A stretch of DNA of 34,755 nucleotides from WJKK01 sp964638225 (GCA_964638225.1 CAZWYL010000008.1:1-34755), one strand, 5' to 3'; counted from the stretch's first letter, positions 23,915 through 31,898 are shown. The notes: a model not told the origin generated them from the sequence alone. Translations and numbers: made by a program.

Positions 23915-24949
23915 ATGGTCATTTCTGATATACAAAAGTTAGAAGAATCATTTTTTCAAGATTTGAGCGAAGTGGATTCTTTAGAGAAGGTAGAGTCTTT
24001 GAGAACTTCTTATTTAGGAAAAAACGGAAAGTTGAGAAATTTAACCACTGATTTGTCTGAGCTTTCTAATGAGGAGAAGAGGGCTTTTGGGATTGAGTTT
24101 AATAAACTCAAAACTTTAATTGGGAAGGAGCTCGATGATAAAGGGAAAGAATTTTCTAGCGATAGTGAAGAGGAATTAAGCGATTTATACAAAAGTCTTC
24201 CCGGCAAAAAACCAAACATTGGTCACCACCATTTAATTACCCATGCTATAAGGGAGATAATTGATATTTTTAAGCCTTTAGGGTTTACCAGGGTTAGATA
24301 TCCCGAGATTGAATGGGAATACTATGCTTTTGATGCTTTAAATGTCCCAGATACCCACCCGGCCAGAGATGAGTGGGAGACATTTTTTGTAGATACAGAA
24401 GAAGATCCTAAGTTGGGTAAAGTTTTAATAACTCCCCATACCTCAAGCGGACAAGTGCGAGAAATGTTAAAAGGAGAGCTTCCAATAAGAATGTTAAATA
24501 TTTCAAGGTGTGGAAGAAGACAGTCGGATGTTACTCATATCCCTACTTTTTACCAGTTTGAAGGACTTCTAGTTGATGAAGAAGTTAGTATTACACATCT
24601 TAAAGGTGTTTTAAACTACTTTGCCCACAAGTTTTTTGGCCCCGAAAGAAAAATTCGGTTGAGACCTTATGACTTTAGATTTACTGAGCCTAGTTTTGAA
24701 GTAGATATAAACTGCGGCTTGTGTTTAGGAGAAGGATGCAGCTTTTGTAAGGCCGGATGGCATGAGTTAGGCGGTGCGGGAATGGTTCACCCCCATGTTC
24801 TTGAGGCAGGAAAAGTAGACCCTCGGAAATATTCCGGTTTTGCTTTCGGGTGGGGTGTAGAGAGAACATATATGATGAAGTCCGGTACGAATTTAGATGA
24901 TATAAGGTATCTGTTTGGTAATGATTTACGTTTTTTGGAGCAATTTTAA
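23915..24949 (+). CDS. pheS: Phenylalanyl-tRNA synthetase alpha subunit
   Basis: The protein has 344 residues, normal length. It is a class II catalytic subunit forming an alpha2-beta2 enzyme with PheT. A helical N-terminal part (about 1-90) precedes the catalytic core: HPARDEWETFF (motif 1 region), HTSSGQVREM, RTWRCGRRQSDVTH-like ISRCGRRQSDVTHIPTFYQFEG (motif 2), and motif 3 FGWGVERTYMM. Between them is C-x2-C-x4-C-x2-C (CGLCLGEGCSFC), a zinc-binding-like insertion seen in part of the bacterial PheS family. It stops exactly where pheT starts. It is the first gene of the pheST transcript. Confidence 0.96.
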   Translation: MVISDIQKLEESFFQDLSEVDSLEKVESLRTSYLGKNGKLRNLTTDLSELSNEEKRAFGIEFNKLKTLIGKELDDKGKEFSSDSEEELSDLYKSLPGKKPNIGHHHLITHAIREIIDIFKPLGFTRVRYPEIEWEYYAFDALNVPDTHPARDEWETFFVDTEEDPKLGKVLITPHTSSGQVREMLKGELPIRMLNISRCGRRQSDVTHIPTFYQFEGLLVDEEVSITHLKGVLNYFAHKFFGPERKIRLRPYDFRFTEPSFEVDINCGLCLGEGCSFCKAGWHELGGAGMVHPHVLEAGKVDPRKYSGFAFGWGVERTYMMKSGTNLDDIRYLFGNDLRFLEQF

Positions 24950-26827
24950 ATGAATATATTAGTTCCCCATTCTTGGTTGCAAGATTATATAAAAAGTGAT
25001 GCCTCCGTGCAGGACATATCAGAAATGCTCTCGCTGCATGCTTTTTCTGTGGAAAGTGTTTCTAATGTAGAAGATGATCCTATTTATAATATAGAAATAA
25101 CGCCCAACCGAGGCGATGCGCTGTCAATTTTAGGAGTTGCGCGGGAGTTGAGGGCAATACTTCCCTATCAGGGGTTTGACATTGATTGGGAAGAGAAAAA
25201 GTTTTTACCTAAGGAAATTTCTCAACCAAAGGATACTTTGGAGGTTGAGATCAGAGATCCGGACCTTGTACCTCGTTTTAGTGCGGTTGTTTTAGATAAG
25301 GTTGAAGTTAAGGATTCTCCCGAGTATGTTTGTGAGAGGCTTCAGAAGGTAGGAATCCGTCCTATTAATAATGTTGTTGATATTACTAACTATGTTATGG
25401 CAGATAAAGGACAGCCTATGCACGCCTTTGATTATGACAAGATAGCCGGCCAAAGGATGGTTTTGAGAGAGTCGAAGACCGGCGAGAAAATTACTACTAT
25501 AGATGGAGTCGAACACACGCTCCCGAAAGGAGTCATTGTAATTGAAGATGGTTCCGGTGAACTGATAGACCTTTGCGGAATTATGGGAGGACAGAACACT
25601 GAAGTTGATCAGTCCACCAATAAGATATTACTTTTTGTACAAGTTTATGACCCGGTTCGTATTAGAAAGGCTTCTATGAGTTTGGGTCATCGTACGGATG
25701 CGGCTCTGAGATTTGAAAAAGGAATTGATATTGAAGGTGTAATCCCCTCTCTTTGGAGTGCTGTTGACTTTTTATATGATAATGCGGGGGCTGAGATCAG
25801 CTCTGAGCTTATTGATATTGTGAATGGTGAGTGGAAGGCCCCGGTTGTTCCCATTGAGTATTCGAAGATAAATAAAATGGCAGGCGTTGAGATTGAGGAA
25901 GAAGTGGTAGATCAGATTCTTTTGGGCTTGGGTTTTGATATAGATGACGGGAATGCAGTAGTCCCCTCTTGGAGATACGGAGATATTCTAATTCCGGAAG
26001 ATATTGCTGAAGAAGTTATTCGAATATATGGCTATCACAAGCTGCCTGATAAAATTCCTGAAGGAGCCATTCCTCTAAAAGATCCAGATGAGAGTTTTTA
26101 TTGGGAGAGGTTTGTAAAGAATTATTTAAAATATCAAGGGTTTTACGAATGTTATACTTATTCAGCAACTTCAAAGGAACTCGCCGGTGCAGATGCTTTG
26201 CCCTTGGAAAACCCCCTAACTTCAGATTTCGCGTATTTAAGAACTTCACTACTTCCTCAGTTAAAAGAAGTTGTAGAAAAAAATAGAGGATTTAAGGAGC
26301 AGATCTTGGTCTTTGAAATTGATTCTACTTATCACAAGAAATTGGGTAAATTACCTGCTCAGCCGCTTATGCTAGCTCTAGTAGTTTGCAATGTAGAATA
26401 TCTTGTTTTCAAAGGTATAGTTGAGGCGTTGTTTAAAGAAATGGGAATTAAGGCGCTGGATTCTGAAATAAAAACCTTAGATAAAGACGTTTACGGCGTT
26501 GAGATCTTTTTTGAGAGTTTAGTAGAAAATGCTACGCGTGATAGAAATTATGTCCCTATTAGTTCTTTTAACTCAATAAAGGAGGATTTAACAATAGAGA
26601 TTCACGGAGATGCTCTATATCCTGAGATTGAGGCGTTGATACTGAGTTTGAGTAGAGGAATGGTACAAATATCGTTTAAAGAGCTTTATCAAAATAATCT
26701 CACCCTATCGCTTGAGTATTTTAATCCGAAGAAGCAGATAACAGGTGACGATGTAACTCCAATTCGTGAGAAAATTATTGAAAGTTTAGAAAAAAACCTA
26801 GAGGTTAGTGTTAAAACCGCTGACTAA
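24950..26827 (+). CDS. pheT: Phenylalanyl-tRNA synthetase beta subunit, short form without the inserted tRNA-binding domain
   Basis: The protein has 625 residues; ordinary bacterial PheT is about 800. The N-terminus MNILVPHSWLQDYI is typical, but the protein runs straight from VSNVEDDPIYNIEI into TPNRGD at residues 51-56. In E. coli that motif lies at about residue 150-160, because the EMAP/OB-type tRNA-binding domain is inserted in between. Here it is absent. The B1/B3-B4 editing-type parts (GQPMHAFDYDKI, ENPL, RTSLLP) and the C-terminal anticodon-binding FDX-ACB domain (SFNSIKEDLTIEI ... LEYFNPKKQITGDDVTPIREKII) are kept. It starts directly at the pheS stop, behind GGAG. It is convergent with rplT. 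Confidence 0.94.
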   Translation: MNILVPHSWLQDYIKSDASVQDISEMLSLHAFSVESVSNVEDDPIYNIEITPNRGDALSILGVARELRAILPYQGFDIDWEEKKFLPKEISQPKDTLEVEIRDPDLVPRFSAVVLDKVEVKDSPEYVCERLQKVGIRPINNVVDITNYVMADKGQPMHAFDYDKIAGQRMVLRESKTGEKITTIDGVEHTLPKGVIVIEDGSGELIDLCGIMGGQNTEVDQSTNKILLFVQVYDPVRIRKASMSLGHRTDAALRFEKGIDIEGVIPSLWSAVDFLYDNAGAEISSELIDIVNGEWKAPVVPIEYSKINKMAGVEIEEEVVDQILLGLGFDIDDGNAVVPSWRYGDILIPEDIAEEVIRIYGYHKLPDKIPEGAIPLKDPDESFYWERFVKNYLKYQGFYECYTYSATSKELAGADALPLENPLTSDFAYLRTSLLPQLKEVVEKNRGFKEQILVFEIDSTYHKKLGKLPAQPLMLALVVCNVEYLVFKGIVEALFKEMGIKALDSEIKTLDKDVYGVEIFFESLVENATRDRNYVPISSFNSIKEDLTIEIHGDALYPEIEALILSLSRGMVQISFKELYQNNLTLSLEYFNPKKQITGDDVTPIREKIIESLEKNLEVSVKTAD

Positions 26828-26829
26828 AT

Positions 26830-26876
26830 AATTTCACTGATTGCTGATTAAAATAATTTTTATTGTGAGTGAAATT
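26830..26876. terminator. Hairpin between convergent pheT and rplT
   Basis: AATTTCACT (26830-26838) pairs perfectly over 9 bp with AGTGAAATT (26868-26876) across a 29-nt AT-rich loop. It is the only stem in the 80-nt convergent gap and may end both operons, although it lacks a clean U-run and is AT-rich. Confidence 0.4.
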
Positions 26877-26907
26877 CGAGCTTGAATTATAAAATGTTGA
26901 GTTTTCT

Positions 26908-27255
26908 CTATTTTTGGGCTTCTTCTACTACAGATTTAAATCCCTCAGCATCAATGATAGCCAGTTGTGAAAGCATCTTTCGGTTGAGCCTAATATCCTT
27001 TTCTTTCAAAAGATGAATAAATCTGCTGTAGTTAAGGTCGAAATCTCCTAAAGCAGCAGTAATCCTTTGAATCCATAATCTACGAAAATCTCTCTTTTTC
27101 TCTTTCCTTCCGTGAAAAGCGTGCTCCCCTGCCCTTAATACTGCTTCATTAGCACGTTTAAAGAGCGTGCTCCGGGTCATCCTGTAACCTTTAGCCTTTT
27201 TTAGTATTTTCTTGTGTTTTTCGCGGGCCCTTGGCCCTCCTTTTACTCTTGGCAT
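26908..27255 (-). CDS. rplT: 50S ribosomal protein L20
   Basis: The protein has 115 residues, normal length. The N-terminal MPRVKGGPRAREKHKKILKKAKGYRMTRSTLFKRANEAVLRAGEHAFHGRKEKKRDFRRLWIQRI is the L20 signature, and the rest (AALGDFDLNYSRFIHLLKEKDIRLNRKMLSQLAI) is the globular end. L20 binds 23S rRNA early in assembly and in many bacteria represses its own operon. It follows rpmI by 21 nt and is the last gene of thrS-infC-rpmI-rplT, the order found in E. coli and many others. Confidence 0.97.
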   Translation of the reverse strand: MPRVKGGPRAREKHKKILKKAKGYRMTRSTLFKRANEAVLRAGEHAFHGRKEKKRDFRRLWIQRITAALGDFDLNYSRFIHLLKEKDIRLNRKMLSQLAIIDAEGFKSVVEEAQK

Positions 27256-27276
27256 TTTGTTTTTATCTCCTACTAA

Positions 27277-27501
27277 CTAGTTTTTGAGGTTTATATTGGA
27301 TCCTTTCTTTCCTAGAAGTTTCTTAAACTTCTTTTTAAAGGCATTAGATTTAAATTTACGATAGCCTTTTTTACGGTTTTTTTGATCAGCAGAGTATTTT
27401 CTTTTTAAATGTCCATCACTACCATGATTTACCATTACCTTTCCTCCTCCAGTGATCTTAACTCTCTTTTTTAATGTTTTTTTTGTTTTTATTTTAGGCA
27501 T
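27277..27501 (-). CDS. rpmI: 50S ribosomal protein L35
   Basis: The protein has 74 residues from ATG 27501. The frame can be read further upstream, but only this start gives the L35 N-terminus MPKIKTKKTLKKRVKITGGGKV and has AAAAGGA about 7-9 nt upstream. Family features are the very basic composition and the H-L-K-R-K-Y...K.RKKGYRKF core; the C-terminal part differs from model sequences. It lies 16 nt after infC stops. Slightly longer than the usual 64-66 residues. Confidence 0.93.
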   Translation of the reverse strand: MPKIKTKKTLKKRVKITGGGKVMVNHGSDGHLKRKYSADQKNRKKGYRKFKSNAFKKKFKKLLGKKGSNINLKN

Positions 27502-27517
27502 GTTATATTTTCCTTTT

Positions 27518-28024
27518 TTATTTTCGAACAAACGTAGCGGACACGAATCTTCCTTTTTTCTTCGGTTCTTTTTCAAGCTTCCCTATTTCGTTTAGACCTT
27601 CCTTAATTTTCTCAATCTTTTCAAAAGCAATTTCCGGCCTGATCATTTCCCTGCCCCGCAAGTATACAGTAATTTTCACTCGATCGCCTTGTTTTAGAAA
27701 TTCCTTGCTTCTTCTTATTCTGGTTTCTAAATCAGCTTCTTCTATGCTTGGGCCAAATCTGAACTCTTTTAACTCACTTTTCTTGGAACCTGCTTTTGCC
27801 TGTTGAGCCTTCTTTTTTTGCTCATACAGGAACTTATTAAAGTCCAGTATCTTTGCTACCGGCGGTTTAGCATCTTCTGCTATCAAAACAAGATCTAAAT
27901 TCTGCCCCCTCGCCTTTTTGAGGGCTTCGCTCTTACTAATTACACCTAAATTTTCTCCGTCTCCGGTTATAACCCTGAGTTTGTCTGCTTTAATTTGATG
28001 ATTTAGTTTATATTGTTTAGATAT
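27518..28024 (-). CDS. infC: Translation initiation factor IF-3, AUA start codon
   Basis: The protein has 168 residues, normal length, if it starts at ATA (28024-28022). Starting at the first TTG (27886) would lose the whole N-terminal domain and give only 122 residues. The full reading is YKLNHQIKADKLRVITGDGENLGVISKSEALKKARGQNLDLVLIAEDAKPPVAKILDFNKF..., which matches IF-3 N-domain, linker and C-domain. No ATG, GTG or TTG lies in frame between the preceding stop and that region. GGAGGT sits 7 nt before the ATA. IF-3 blocks initiation from unusual start codons; in E. coli infC starts at AUU and is self-regulated that way, so the same is likely here. It lies between thrS and rpmI. Confidence 0.9.
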   Translation of the reverse strand: MSKQYKLNHQIKADKLRVITGDGENLGVISKSEALKKARGQNLDLVLIAEDAKPPVAKILDFNKFLYEQKKKAQQAKAGSKKSELKEFRFGPSIEEADLETRIRRSKEFLKQGDRVKITVYLRGREMIRPEIAFEKIEKIKEGLNEIGKLEKEPKKKGRFVSATFVRK

Positions 28025-28053
28025 GTTCCTTACCTCCGTTAACGTTGTTTAAC

Positions 28054-30068
28054 TTACCATAATTGCAAGTCTTTGGTCAAATATTTCTCAGTAATTTTTT
28101 TAACAAATTCTTCCCGGGAAACGCTACCCTTATTTTCTTCAGTCCTTAATCGAACACTAACTGTATCCTTTTTCTCTTCTCTGTCCCCCACTATGAGCAT
28201 ATATGGAACTTTTTGCACCTGAGCTTCCCTGATTTTAGATTGCATGGTGTTATCAGATAGATCTACTTCTGCTCTAAGGTTATTTTCTTTTAGTTCTTTG
28301 GCTATGGTCTCCGCGTAATTGTTGTTTTTCTCACTTATTGGGATGATTGTTGCTTGAACTGGAGCCAGCCACACAGGGAAATTACCTGCAAAATGCTCTA
28401 TTAACAGGGTTAACATACGTTCATAAGACCCCAGGATTGCTCTATGTACCATTACAGGAGGAACTTTTTCCCCTTCTTCGTTGATGTAGTAGAGGTCAAA
28501 TCTTTTTGGAGTTGAAAAGTCCAGCTGAACGGTTGGAATTTGAATTTCCCTTCCAAGGGCATCTTTGAACATAACATCAATTTTGGGTCCGTATATAGCT
28601 GCTTCTCCTTCTTGGCGTTTTGCACCTAGTTTCATTTCTTCAGCTATCTCCTCAAGCATTTTTTCGGTTTGGTTCCAGTCTTCTTCAGAACCTATATACT
28701 TTTCCGGGTGCTCCTTATCCCTAACAGAAAGTGAAATCCAGTGATTTCCCCAAAGCCCTAAAGCAGAATAGAAATCTTTAATGATATTGATTAAGATTTT
28801 TACTTCTTCTTTTACTTGTTCTACTGTGCAGAACGAGTGGCCATCTTCAACCGTAATTGCGTAAACTCTAGAAAGACCGCACACCTCTCCGGGTTTCTCG
28901 GCTCGATATTGTTTTTCCGACTCCATATAGCGAATTGGGAGATCGCGATAAGAGCGAAGTTTAGAAGCGTAAATTTGGGTTTGGTGAGGACATTGCACCG
29001 GTTTCATAACAAATTCATGCCCTCTTGGTGAGGAGACGTGAAAAAGTTCCTCTGAGAATTNNNNNNNNNNNNNNNNNNNNNNNNNNNNNNNNNNNNNNNN
29101 NNNNNNNNNNNNNNNNNNNNNNNNNNNNNNNNNNNNNNNNNNNNNNNNNNNNNNNNNNNNATAACAAATTCATGCCCTCTTGGTGAGGAGACGTGAAAAA
29201 GTTCCTCTGAGAATTTTTTGGTGTGACCAGATAGTTCAAAAAGTTTTAACTTAGCAAGATGCGGAGTCATTACTTTTTTAAAACCATAGGCGCTACAGAC
29301 CTTCTCTATGTGTTTTTGCAGCTCTTCCTTTATAACGGTGCCTTTTGGCGTGAAAAGAGGCAGTCCGGGCCCCACAAGGTCTGAAAAAGTAAACAGATCC
29401 ATTTGCTGGCCTATTTTCCTGTGATCCCGCTTTTTTGCTTCCTCCAGCCAATCTAGATGTTCCTCCAGCTCTTCTTCTGTAAAAAAAGCAGTTCCATAAA
29501 TTCTTTGAAGCATTTTATTATTTTCATCGCCTTTATAATAAGCTCCTGCAACGCTAAGAAGCTTAAATGCTCCAACTTCACCTGTACTTTTTAAATGAGG
29601 ACCTTTGCAAAGATCAATATCGTAATATTCATCTTCAGGAGAACCTATTTCATAAATTGTGAGTACAGGAGCGTTGTCCACCTGCGCGGATACCTCCCCT
29701 TCGCTCACATTGCCTTCGGCAAGAGCGTCGCTGCGGGGAGTACCCTCTCCGCTGACCAACGCCTCTATTGTATCCAGTTTATAAGGGTTATCTTTGAATA
29801 ATTCTTTGGCTTCCTTAACCGAAACTTCTTTTCTTTTTACCGGCAGATCGGCATCTATGATCTTTTGCATTTCCTTTTCTAGTCTTGGAAAATCTTCCGA
29901 AGAAATGTTTTCTCCCTCCAAATCAAAGTCAAAGTAAAATCCTGTATCTATAGGAGGACCCATTACTTTTTTCAGATTCGGATACAAGTGTTGAGCCGCC
30001 ACATGCAGTACATGTTCAGTAGTGTGTCTAAGTGCTTCTAAATTTTGTTCTTTATTTTTTGGGTTCAT
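28054..30068 (-). CDS. thrS: Threonyl-tRNA synthetase, interrupted by an assembly gap, no TGS domain
   Basis: The sequence reads as one protein of 619 residues when the 100-N gap and one copy of the repeat around it are removed, and the frames then join exactly (codon 303 is the Met of MKPVQCPHQ). The usual N-terminal TGS domain is missing. The protein begins with the editing domain, H15-TTE-H19 and C154-x-G-P-H158. Residues of about 105-132 are an insertion encoded by a GC-rich palindrome. The catalytic core has MKPVQCPHQ with zinc ligand C308, RYMESEKQYRAEKPGEVCGLSRV (motif 2), and the C-terminal anticodon domain with VQATIIPIS and NLRAEVDLSD. It heads thrS-infC-rpmI-rplT, with a promoter about 150 nt upstream and SD AAGGAAA at the ATG. 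Confidence 0.93.
29006..29060. repeat. 55-nt left copy of the duplicate flanking the gap
   Basis: This sequence is identical to 29161-29215 on the other side of the N run. The left contig simply ends in the same 55 nt with which the right contig begins, as expected for two contig ends that were not merged. Confidence 0.95.
29061..29160. other. Assembly gap of 100 N within thrS
   Basis: There are exactly 100 N, the default gap size of many scaffolders, so the true length is unknown. It splits thrS only in the assembly. Confidence 0.99.
29161..29215. repeat. 55-nt right copy of the duplicate flanking the gap
   Basis: This sequence is identical to 29006-29060. Collapsing the two copies restores a continuous thrS frame. 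Confidence 0.95.
29688..29744 (-). repeat. GC-rich palindromic element inserted in frame in thrS
   Basis: The element has imperfect arms: CTCCCC/GGGGAG, CGCTC/GAGCG and TTGCC/GGCAA around a 3-nt loop (29715-29717), with bulges. It is 57 nt, 19 codons, and adds residues of about 109-127 at a place where other ThrRS sequences have only a short loop. It resembles the in-frame palindromic elements known from Rickettsia genes in form, not in sequence. It is much richer in GC than the rest of thrS. Confidence 0.65.
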
Positions 30069-30228
30069 AACTATTTCCTTTTCATTTTAATCTAAAATAT
30101 GGTTTTATTAAATACTAAGCAGATTGGTGCAATTATAAGTTTTAAAGCAAGCAATTTCCCCCTAGGGGGTTGTGGTTAAAATAAGTTTAGTGAATTGTGC
30201 GAAATCGTTCTTCCAAAGCATTTAAATC

Positions 30229-30257
30229 TTTATACTGCTGCTAAAGGGTTTTGTCAA
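30229..30257 (-). promoter_or_regulatory. Promoter of the thrS operon, TTGACA-17-TATAAA
   Basis: On the - strand TTGACA (30257-30252), 17 nt and TATAAA (30234-30229) form a near-consensus promoter. Transcription from about 30222 would leave a leader of about 150 nt before the thrS ATG. The leader contains the self-complementary CCCCCTAGGGGG (near 30160-30170) and a second TATAAT at 30137-30132. No T-box consensus is visible. Confidence 0.7.
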
Positions 30258-30287
30258 GTATCTTGCTTTAAGCCCTCGTTTTTCAAT

Positions 30288-31109
30288 TTAGAATTTAAGG
30301 TTCTCCTTTTCTATCATCATGATCTCCTTTTTTATAAAACCGGTTTTTTTAGCAACCATAAATATTAAACCTATGGTTGAAGAATAGACGAGAAATATTA
30401 AAGCATTAAAACCTTGAAAAGTTATCAAAATAATTATTGCCAAAACAATATTGATCAGACTTCTGTAGGGTTCTATAGCTGTTTTTACTTGTTCTGTAAT
30501 TTCATCTCCGACATTTTGTTCAAGAGAGGTATATCCTATGAACTTGTCTAATTCGGGATTTTCAGGCATAAGAGGGTTTTTGCGGAGGATGTGAGAAACG
30601 CCTTTATCTGTGGCCTCTTCAATACCTTGATCTAATGCTTGGGTACTTTTTTTAGGATCAAGAAGAACTATACTTGCGGCTATTAAAGATACCGTGAGCA
30701 ATAAACCTTTTATTGAAGATCTTAAGTAGACTTGAGGAATACTTTTTGCCAAAGCTTTTTCCAATCTGGAAGACATCTGTATAAAAAGGCACAAGATTAA
30801 ATAGGCTAGACCGGAAATTACCAGTGCGTTTGTTGGTTCCAGAATGAATAGATTTAAGTAAGCCCCCAAAGTAAAAGGGAGAGGTACAATTAAAAATTTA
30901 CTCCATTTTTTCCATCCGGGTGAGGAAAGACTTACTGTGTAAGTTAAAGATAGGATCAAGGCACTGATTGTGGATAGCAGGTTGAAATTTAAAGAAAGAT
31001 AGCTTTGGGTTTCAAAATAATTGATAAGGGCCTGGGTTAGGAAAAAACTTTGAACAAAAATCAGCAGGGACAGTATGATTATTTTTATATAAGCAACAGT
31101 GTTATTCAC
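30288..31109 (-). CDS. Multi-spanning membrane protein of unknown function
   Basis: I do not recognise this 273-residue protein. It has a basic N-terminal helix (IIILSLLIFVQSFFLTQ) and further hydrophobic segments around residues 41-58, 70-90, 93-113, 131-150 and 215-255, about six in all. A polar stretch at about 155-215 (KKSTQALDQGIEEATDKG ... EQVKTAIEPYRS) is probably outside or cytoplasmic. The C-terminus is a basic tail (KKTGFIKKEIMMIEKENLKF). The GTG at 31109 is chosen over a TTG one codon earlier because TATAAT lies exactly 7 nt before it, as at other leaderless genes. It is downstream of, but separated by about 130 nt from, the sortase gene. The sequence gives no enzyme motif. Confidence 0.75.
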   Translation of the reverse strand: MNNTVAYIKIIILSLLIFVQSFFLTQALINYFETQSYLSLNFNLLSTISALILSLTYTVSLSSPGWKKWSKFLIVPLPFTLGAYLNLFILEPTNALVISGLAYLILCLFIQMSSRLEKALAKSIPQVYLRSSIKGLLLTVSLIAASIVLLDPKKSTQALDQGIEEATDKGVSHILRKNPLMPENPELDKFIGYTSLEQNVGDEITEQVKTAIEPYRSLINIVLAIIILITFQGFNALIFLVYSSTIGLIFMVAKKTGFIKKEIMMIEKENLKF

Positions 31110-31116
31110 CAAATTG

Positions 31117-31145
31117 ATTATACTACTTTGGGTTCTATCTTTTAA
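31117..31145 (-). promoter_or_regulatory. Promoter of the membrane protein gene, TTAAAA-17-TATAAT, leaderless type
   Basis: On the - strand TTAAAA (31145-31140), 17 nt and a perfect TATAAT (31122-31117) precede GTG 31109 by 7 nt. There is no SD. This is the only case in the window with a GTG start in this layout. Confidence 0.5.
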
Positions 31146-31244
31146 ACTTGCTTGTGGTATGAGTGATATTAGGTTTTAGCTGGTCTGATTTTATTTTAAG
31201 ACTGCTTGTTTTGTCTGTTCGAGAAGAAAGGCCTCTTTGAAATT

Positions 31245-31898
31245 TTACTCGGAGGCGGCAGGTTCAGCCACAACCACTAGCCTTTTAATAGTTGTTCCTG
31301 GAGGCCAGCAGGTTATAAGAGTTAATTTTGAAGTGTTGGAGCCTTCCATGTAGCTTATACTTTCTTCCGCCACTATAGATTTTTCAGTTACTTCCATTTT
31401 GTAGAGTCTGTTTTCATAGGTCAAAAACACTTCATCGCCCATTTCCATTTTATTCAAAAGGTAGAAGATAGCGTTGTATCTGTTGGCGTTGTAGAAATTA
31501 TCCGATGAGTGGGCAAAAATCACGGTATTACCTTGTTCGTTTGGGAACGCGGTGTCTTTTACATGAGCCACTCCCCTAGTGAGAACTTTTTGATATTCTT
31601 TGCTGTCAAAAGGACTTACTCGTGGTATTACTGAAATGTTTACTCCGATTTTAGGGATCACTAGTCCAAAGTCTTTATCCTCGGGGATTATGAATTTTTT
31701 GCTGGTTTCGTCAGTTTTGGGATCTTTCTCCGCTGGGGAAAGCACGACTTCTTGTTCTTGGGTCTGAACAAGCCGTTTTATTTGGTAATTAAACTCTGCT
31801 CTCATTACGGGAAAATACTGAACTAGGGCTATTGCTAGCCCTAGCAGTATTAGTAAGATTCCAATATTCCTGACTGCTTTAGAGGAGATTGATTTCAT
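31245..31898 (-). CDS. Sortase
   Basis: The protein has 217 residues. It is a membrane-anchored cysteine transpeptidase that cuts LPXTG-type signals and joins surface proteins to an amine acceptor. A membrane span lies at about residues 11-29 (IGILLILLGLAIALVQYF), followed by a linker and the sortase beta barrel. The catalytic triad is H130 (FAHSS), C197 (TLITCWPPG) and R206 (TTIKRLVV). The substrate-loop layout is not enough to name a class with certainty; class D or E look likely. It starts inside the last 20 nt of the upstream surface-protein gene in another frame, so it is translationally coupled to its probable substrate. Confidence 0.94.
   Translation of the reverse strand: MKSISSKAVRNIGILLILLGLAIALVQYFPVMRAEFNYQIKRLVQTQEQEVVLSPAEKDPKTDETSKKFIIPEDKDFGLVIPKIGVNISVIPRVSPFDSKEYQKVLTRGVAHVKDTAFPNEQGNTVIFAHSSDNFYNANRYNAIFYLLNKMEMGDEVFLTYENRLYKMEVTEKSIVAEESISYMEGSNTSKLTLITCWPPGTTIKRLVVVAEPAASE

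Noticed and set aside
27518..27886. N-terminally truncated infC starting at TTG
   Set aside because: IF-3 homology runs another 46 codons upstream in the same frame to an SD and ATA.
28054..30068. thrS as a broken pseudogene
   Set aside because: The break is made only by the N run with duplicated contig ends; the joined frame is complete.
30069..30287. T-box riboswitch before thrS
   Set aside because: No AGGGTGG-NACCGCG-like antiterminator or specifier structure is seen.
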